A stretch of DNA of 8,609 nucleotides from assembly GCA_963922565.1 (NCBI GenBank), contig CAWUIQ010000111.1:1-8609 (forward strand). Direction: 5' to 3'. Under the pieces are notes generated by a model. The model was given only the letters and a program-made list of their open reading frames with translations. It was not told the DNA's origin and did not search any database. The stretch comes from JBCBKL01 sp963922565 (GTDB taxonomy: Bacteria > Pseudomonadota > Alphaproteobacteria > Rhodobacterales > Rhodobacteraceae). Shown here piece by piece: positions 6,697 to 8,609 of the stretch. Within the stretch, counting starts at the first letter, position 1; every line of letters starts with the position of its first letter. The position numbers and the translations under genes were made by a program.

Positions 6697-7677
6697 TCAG
6701 CTCCTGCGCTTTGGGCGTTCTGCGTAAAGCAATTTGAAACGGGCATCGCCGCCGATTTCAACGCTCTTTGCAAAGAGCGATGCCAGCAGGTCTTCGTAAG
6801 GAAGATGCCGGTTGGCGACAATCCAGAGCCGGCCACGCGGTTTCAGAATCGCCGCGGCATTGCGGATGAAGGCCTGACCAAGGTCGGGCTGTGCTGCCCG
6901 GCCCACATGAAACGGCGGGTTCATCACCACGTCGTCGATCCCTTCGGGTGCCGACCAACGGGTTGCATCGGCCCAGTGAAAGGCCGTGCGTGGGTCGGTG
7001 ACGTTGTGCTCGGCGCATTGCAGGGCAAGATGATGCGCTTCGACGATGTGCAACTGCTCCACGCCCTTTCGGACGAGGATATGGGCCGACAGAAACCCCC
7101 AACCCGCACCCAGATCAGCGACAACTGGCCCGAGGTCATCCGGCAGCGCATCCGCCAAAAGAGCCGAGGCCGGGTCAATTCCGTCGGCTGAAAAGACACC
7201 CGGCGCCGTCCAGAACCCGCCCTCGGTCAATGCGGGCCCGGCCTCCCAATCGGTGAAGGCATCGCTGGACGACAGCCAAAAAATCTTGCCGTGCGACTTT
7301 GCGATCGGCCCTTCGACCACCGCTTTTGCTCGCACGGCCTTGAGCATCGCATCGACGCCGTCAGTCTTTTGACCGTCAATGATGACCAGCCCATCAGTCA
7401 CCTTCATTGCCTGAGAGACAAGCATGCGTGCCTCGGCCTTGGCGCGGGGCAGGCAAACAATGACGGCTGCCGCGATGTCCGGGCATTCCGTGGTCGCGGA
7501 GTATCCGCGGGCCTTAAAGGCATCGTGGGTCACGACGTCTGGTGTAACGACAATGCAACGATCTGTTGGCAGGGCAGATAGATCTGCATCCGTCGGCGGG
7601 TGAAGCACCACCAGCGCCCCCTGCGCGGGCAGTTCAACGCCGCTTTCCAGTGCCAGCGGCAGCCTTGTACCGATCAC
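6697..7677 (-). CDS. Class I SAM-dependent methyltransferase, RsmC-like (16S rRNA guanine-N2 methyltransferase family)
   Basis: 326 residues, close to E. coli RsmC (343), with the same two-domain plan: a degenerate N-terminal half (about 1-150, ending with KSHGKIFWLSSS) and an active C-terminal half. The SAM motif I is VADLGAGWGFLSAHI (186-200), the acidic residue of motif II is in LHIVEAHH (209-216), and motif IV is DDVVMNPPFH (248-257). NPPF marks N-methyltransferases acting on amino groups of nucleic-acid bases or glutamine. RsmC makes m2G1207 in the 30S subunit; the closely related RlmG acts on 23S rRNA, and I cannot separate them by eye, so no symbol is given. The start is GTG at 7677, 4 bp after the clpS stop, with only a weak GAAG-type binding site inside the end of clpS, which suggests coupling to clpS translation. 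Its stop lies 1 bp before the SDR start. Confidence 0.88.
   Translation of the reverse strand: MIGTRLPLALESGVELPAQGALVVLHPPTDADLSALPTDRCIVVTPDVVTHDAFKARGYSATTECPDIAAAVIVCLPRAKAEARMLVSQAMKVTDGLVIIDGQKTDGVDAMLKAVRAKAVVEGPIAKSHGKIFWLSSSDAFTDWEAGPALTEGGFWTAPGVFSADGIDPASALLADALPDDLGPVVADLGAGWGFLSAHILVRKGVEQLHIVEAHHLALQCAEHNVTDPRTAFHWADATRWSAPEGIDDVVMNPPFHVGRAAQPDLGQAFIRNAAAILKPRGRLWIVANRHLPYEDLLASLFAKSVEIGGDARFKLLYAERPKRRS
6701..6705 (-). promoter_or_regulatory. Ribosome binding site deciding the SDR start
   Basis: AGGAG on the minus strand inside the last codons of the methyltransferase gene, 5 bp from the ATG at 6695. It rules out the longer open frame that begins at 6836. Confidence 0.75.
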
Positions 7678-7683
7678 GTGATC
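7672..7683. repeat. Perfect 12-bp palindrome at the clpS/methyltransferase junction
   Basis: GATCACGTGATC is a perfect inverted repeat. It covers most of the clpS stop codon (7684-7682) and the whole GTG start (7677-7675) of the methyltransferase gene. In RNA it has no loop unless inner pairs open, so a DNA-binding site or chance is likelier than a stable hairpin. Confidence 0.5.
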
Positions 7684-8026
7684 AGTCTTCTTTTTCCATG
7701 GTGCATTGAAGCGGATGCTGATGGCGGCGCGCGTAATCCATCACCTGCGCGACCTTGGTCTCGGCGATTTCGTGGCTGAAGACCCCGACGACGGCGACAC
7801 CCTTCTTGTGGACCGTCAGCATCAATTCAAAGGCCTGCGCGTGGGTCATGCCAAAGAAACGCTCCAGCACATGCACCACGAACTCCATCGGCGTATAGTC
7901 ATCATTCAGCAGCAGCACCTTGTAAAGCGGGGGCCGCTTCGTCTTTGGCTTGACGTCGGTGACGACAATCGTATCGCCATCTTTTTCGTCTGGGTCCTGT
8001 GACATCAATGTGAAGTCAGACTGCAT
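7682..8026 (-). CDS. clpS: ATP-dependent Clp protease adaptor ClpS
   Basis: Adaptor that delivers N-degron substrates (and blocks others) to ClpAP in the cytosol. With the start at 8026 the protein has 114 residues, normal for ClpS (E. coli 106). After a flexible acidic tail (about 1-30) the core begins at RPPLYKVLLLNDDYTPMEFV. The residues that hold the N-terminal amino acid are all present and in register with E. coli: N41, D42, D43, the gatekeeper M47 and H73 in TVHKKG. The ClpA contact region GVFSHEIAETK (81-91) keeps E86 and K91, and HPLQCTMEKE ends the protein. The start at 8026 has GAGGA (8036-8032) at 5 bp; ATGs at 8032 (too close to that site), 8005 (no site) and 8116 (extra 30 residues unlike ClpS) fit less well. 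clpA is not adjacent here. It leads the minus-strand unit ending with the M48-like gene. Confidence 0.96.
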   Translation of the reverse strand: MQSDFTLMSQDPDEKDGDTIVVTDVKPKTKRPPLYKVLLLNDDYTPMEFVVHVLERFFGMTHAQAFELMLTVHKKGVAVVGVFSHEIAETKVAQVMDYARRHQHPLQCTMEKED

Positions 8027-8031
8027 TCGCA

Positions 8032-8036
8032 TCCTC
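8032..8036 (-). promoter_or_regulatory. Ribosome binding site deciding the clpS start
   Basis: GAGGA on the minus strand, 5 bp before the ATG at 8026. A small hairpin (TGGGA-TTC-TCCCA, 8053-8041) lies immediately upstream in the leader. Confidence 0.6.
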
Positions 8037-8192
8037 GAAATGGGAGAATCCCAACCTTTGTCTTGGATCACCGTATATAACGTGTCCGCGCATTGAGAAA
8101 AGGGTTTGCTCATCAACCATCATTCGGATGAGGCCCGGAATAGTTCACGATAACGGCTCTCTGCCACGGGCAAGGTTTACCAAAGTTTAACG

Positions 8193-8208
8193 GTCGACAG
8201 TCGACAGT
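8193..8208. repeat. Tandem GTCGACA repeat, also a doubled GTCGAC palindrome
   Basis: GTCGACAGTCGACAGT: two exact 7-bp tandem copies plus two bases. Each GTCGAC is itself palindromic, so GTCGAC-A-GTCGAC also reads as an inverted repeat. It lies about 165 bp upstream of the clpS start and 190 bp upstream of the carboxypeptidase start, so it could be an operator, or chance. Confidence 0.5.
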
Positions 8209-8235
8209 AACGTCATCCCTGACTACTTCGCGGTC

Positions 8236-8338
8236 GCGTTCCAGATCACTCAAATAACGCCCGATACCTCGTTGAAAAACAGCCGAAACGCGGCCTCAAC
8301 AGACTTTATCGGAAGGCGCAGTTGTGCTAGCGTTCCAG
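8236..8338 (+). repeat. Two copies of GCGTTCCAG
   Basis: The 9-mer GCGTTCCAG occurs at 8236-8244 and 8330-8338, 94 bp apart, in the same orientation. The second copy overlaps the end of the candidate -10 region of the carboxypeptidase gene. The spacing is long for one regulator dimer; significance is uncertain. Confidence 0.35.
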
Positions 8339-8397
8339 CAATTAGAGTCAGCTGCGCCAAATAAGCAGCGGCCAGAGGCAGAAAAGGCAGGTTTATC

Positions 8398-8609
8398 GTG
8401 AAGGTTCGGCACCGTCAGCCGGCCCGAATTGGGCTGTATATATTCACTGCAATTTGGTTAATCATCGTTTTGCCGCTCAGTCTTTGGGCTGCGCCCTATG
8501 CGGCCGTCGTCATGGACGCCCGAAGCGGTGAGGTTCTCCATTCCCGAAATGCCGATACGCGGCTACACCCGGCGTCGCTGACCAAGATGATGACGCTCTA
8601 TGTCGCGTT
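8398..8609 (+). CDS. D-alanyl-D-alanine carboxypeptidase (low-molecular-mass penicillin-binding protein), 3'-truncated by the window edge
   Basis: Family role: removes the terminal D-Ala from peptidoglycan pentapeptides in the periplasm. Only 70 codons are in view and the frame is open to the end of the window. The frame starts with GTG at 8398, preceded by CAGG (8388-8391) at 6 bp. The N-terminus is a signal sequence: basic KVRHRQPAR, a hydrophobic core of about residues 11-30 (IGLYIFTAIWLIIVLPLSLW) and a probable cleavage site at WAA or APYA. Mature residues AVVMDARSGEVLHSRNADTR (36-55) and LHPASLTKMMTLYV (56-69) match the start of the peptidase S11 family (DacA/DacC/DacF type). The acylation motif SxxK is S60-L-T-K63. 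The rest of the active site (SxN, KTG) lies beyond the window, so the exact subtype cannot be named. It is transcribed divergently from clpS. Confidence 0.9.
   Translation, partial: MKVRHRQPARIGLYIFTAIWLIIVLPLSLWAAPYAAVVMDARSGEVLHSRNADTRLHPASLTKMMTLYVA

Larger units (their letters stand above)
8027..8397. other. Divergent intergenic region between clpS and the DD-carboxypeptidase gene
   Basis: 371 bp without a credible gene or RNA. It must hold the promoters for clpS (leftward) and the carboxypeptidase gene (rightward). For clpS the best -10 candidate is the AT-rich TTATATAC on the minus strand (8080-8073), with only a poor -35 (CTTTTC or similar near 8102-8097), which would give a leader of about 40 nt. 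For the rightward gene a weak candidate is TGCTAG at 8325-8330 with GACTTT 17 bp upstream (8302-8307). Both promoter calls are guesses. The middle is less GC-rich than the genes and holds a doubled palindrome (8193-8208) and a 9-bp direct repeat (8236-8244 and 8330-8338). No terminator was seen. Confidence 0.6.

Noticed and set aside
6696..6836. N-terminal extension of the SDR protein by 47 residues.
   Set aside because: The extension runs inside the methyltransferase gene in another frame, does not resemble an SDR, and the AGGAG at 6705-6701 supports the start at 6695.
8027..8116. N-terminal extension of ClpS by 30 residues to ATG 8116.
   Set aside because: The extra residues are unlike ClpS, the frame would cross the likely promoter, and GAGGA supports the start at 8026.
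8176..8192. CtrA-like sequence around TTTACCAAAGTTTAAC.
   Set aside because: It does not fit TTAA-N7-TTAA: one half is TTAC and the spacing is wrong.

Overview
The window looks like ordinary chromosomal DNA of a GC-rich alphaproteobacterium, most likely a member of the Rhodobacteraceae (Roseobacter group). This is judged from the protein sequences (long-form phosphopentomutase, ClpS, HemF, and a secreted protein of a type I associate with this family), the high GC content and the dense, overlapping genes. There is no sign of a phage, transposon, CRISPR array, tRNA or rRNA.

Region 1 (1-3145, plus strand) is a pyrimidine nucleoside and base salvage operon: deoA (its first residues lie before the window), deoB and upp. 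deoA and deoB overlap by one base (TGATG), and upp follows 48 bp later with a strong ribosome binding site. DeoA splits thymidine or deoxyuridine to the base and deoxyribose-1-phosphate, DeoB isomerises the sugar phosphate to the 5-phosphate for aldolase cleavage, and Upp recaptures uracil as UMP.

Region 2 (3205-3852, plus strand) encodes one secreted or periplasmic protein of unknown function. It meets the next gene tail to tail with only 3 bp between the stop codons.

Region 3 (3856-8026, minus strand) is a probable five-gene transcription unit, read from right to left: clpS, an RsmC-like methyltransferase, an SDR-fold protein, hemF and a membrane-anchored M48-like protein. clpS, the methyltransferase and the SDR gene are separated by only 4 and 1 bp; hemF and the M48-like gene follow after 71 and 63 bp. 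Two of the five look like catalytically altered members of their families: the SDR has Ser instead of the active-site Lys, and the M48-like protein lacks the HExxH zinc motif.

Region 4 (8027-8397) is a 371-bp divergent intergenic region that should hold the promoters of the clpS unit and of the last gene. It contains a doubled GTCGAC palindrome and a repeated 9-mer. Region 5 (8398-8609, plus strand) is the start of a D-alanyl-D-alanine carboxypeptidase (penicillin-binding protein), cut by the window end.

I found no clear novel system. The best leads are the two apparent pseudoenzymes flanking hemF, the secreted protein of region 2, and the repeats in the divergent promoter region.
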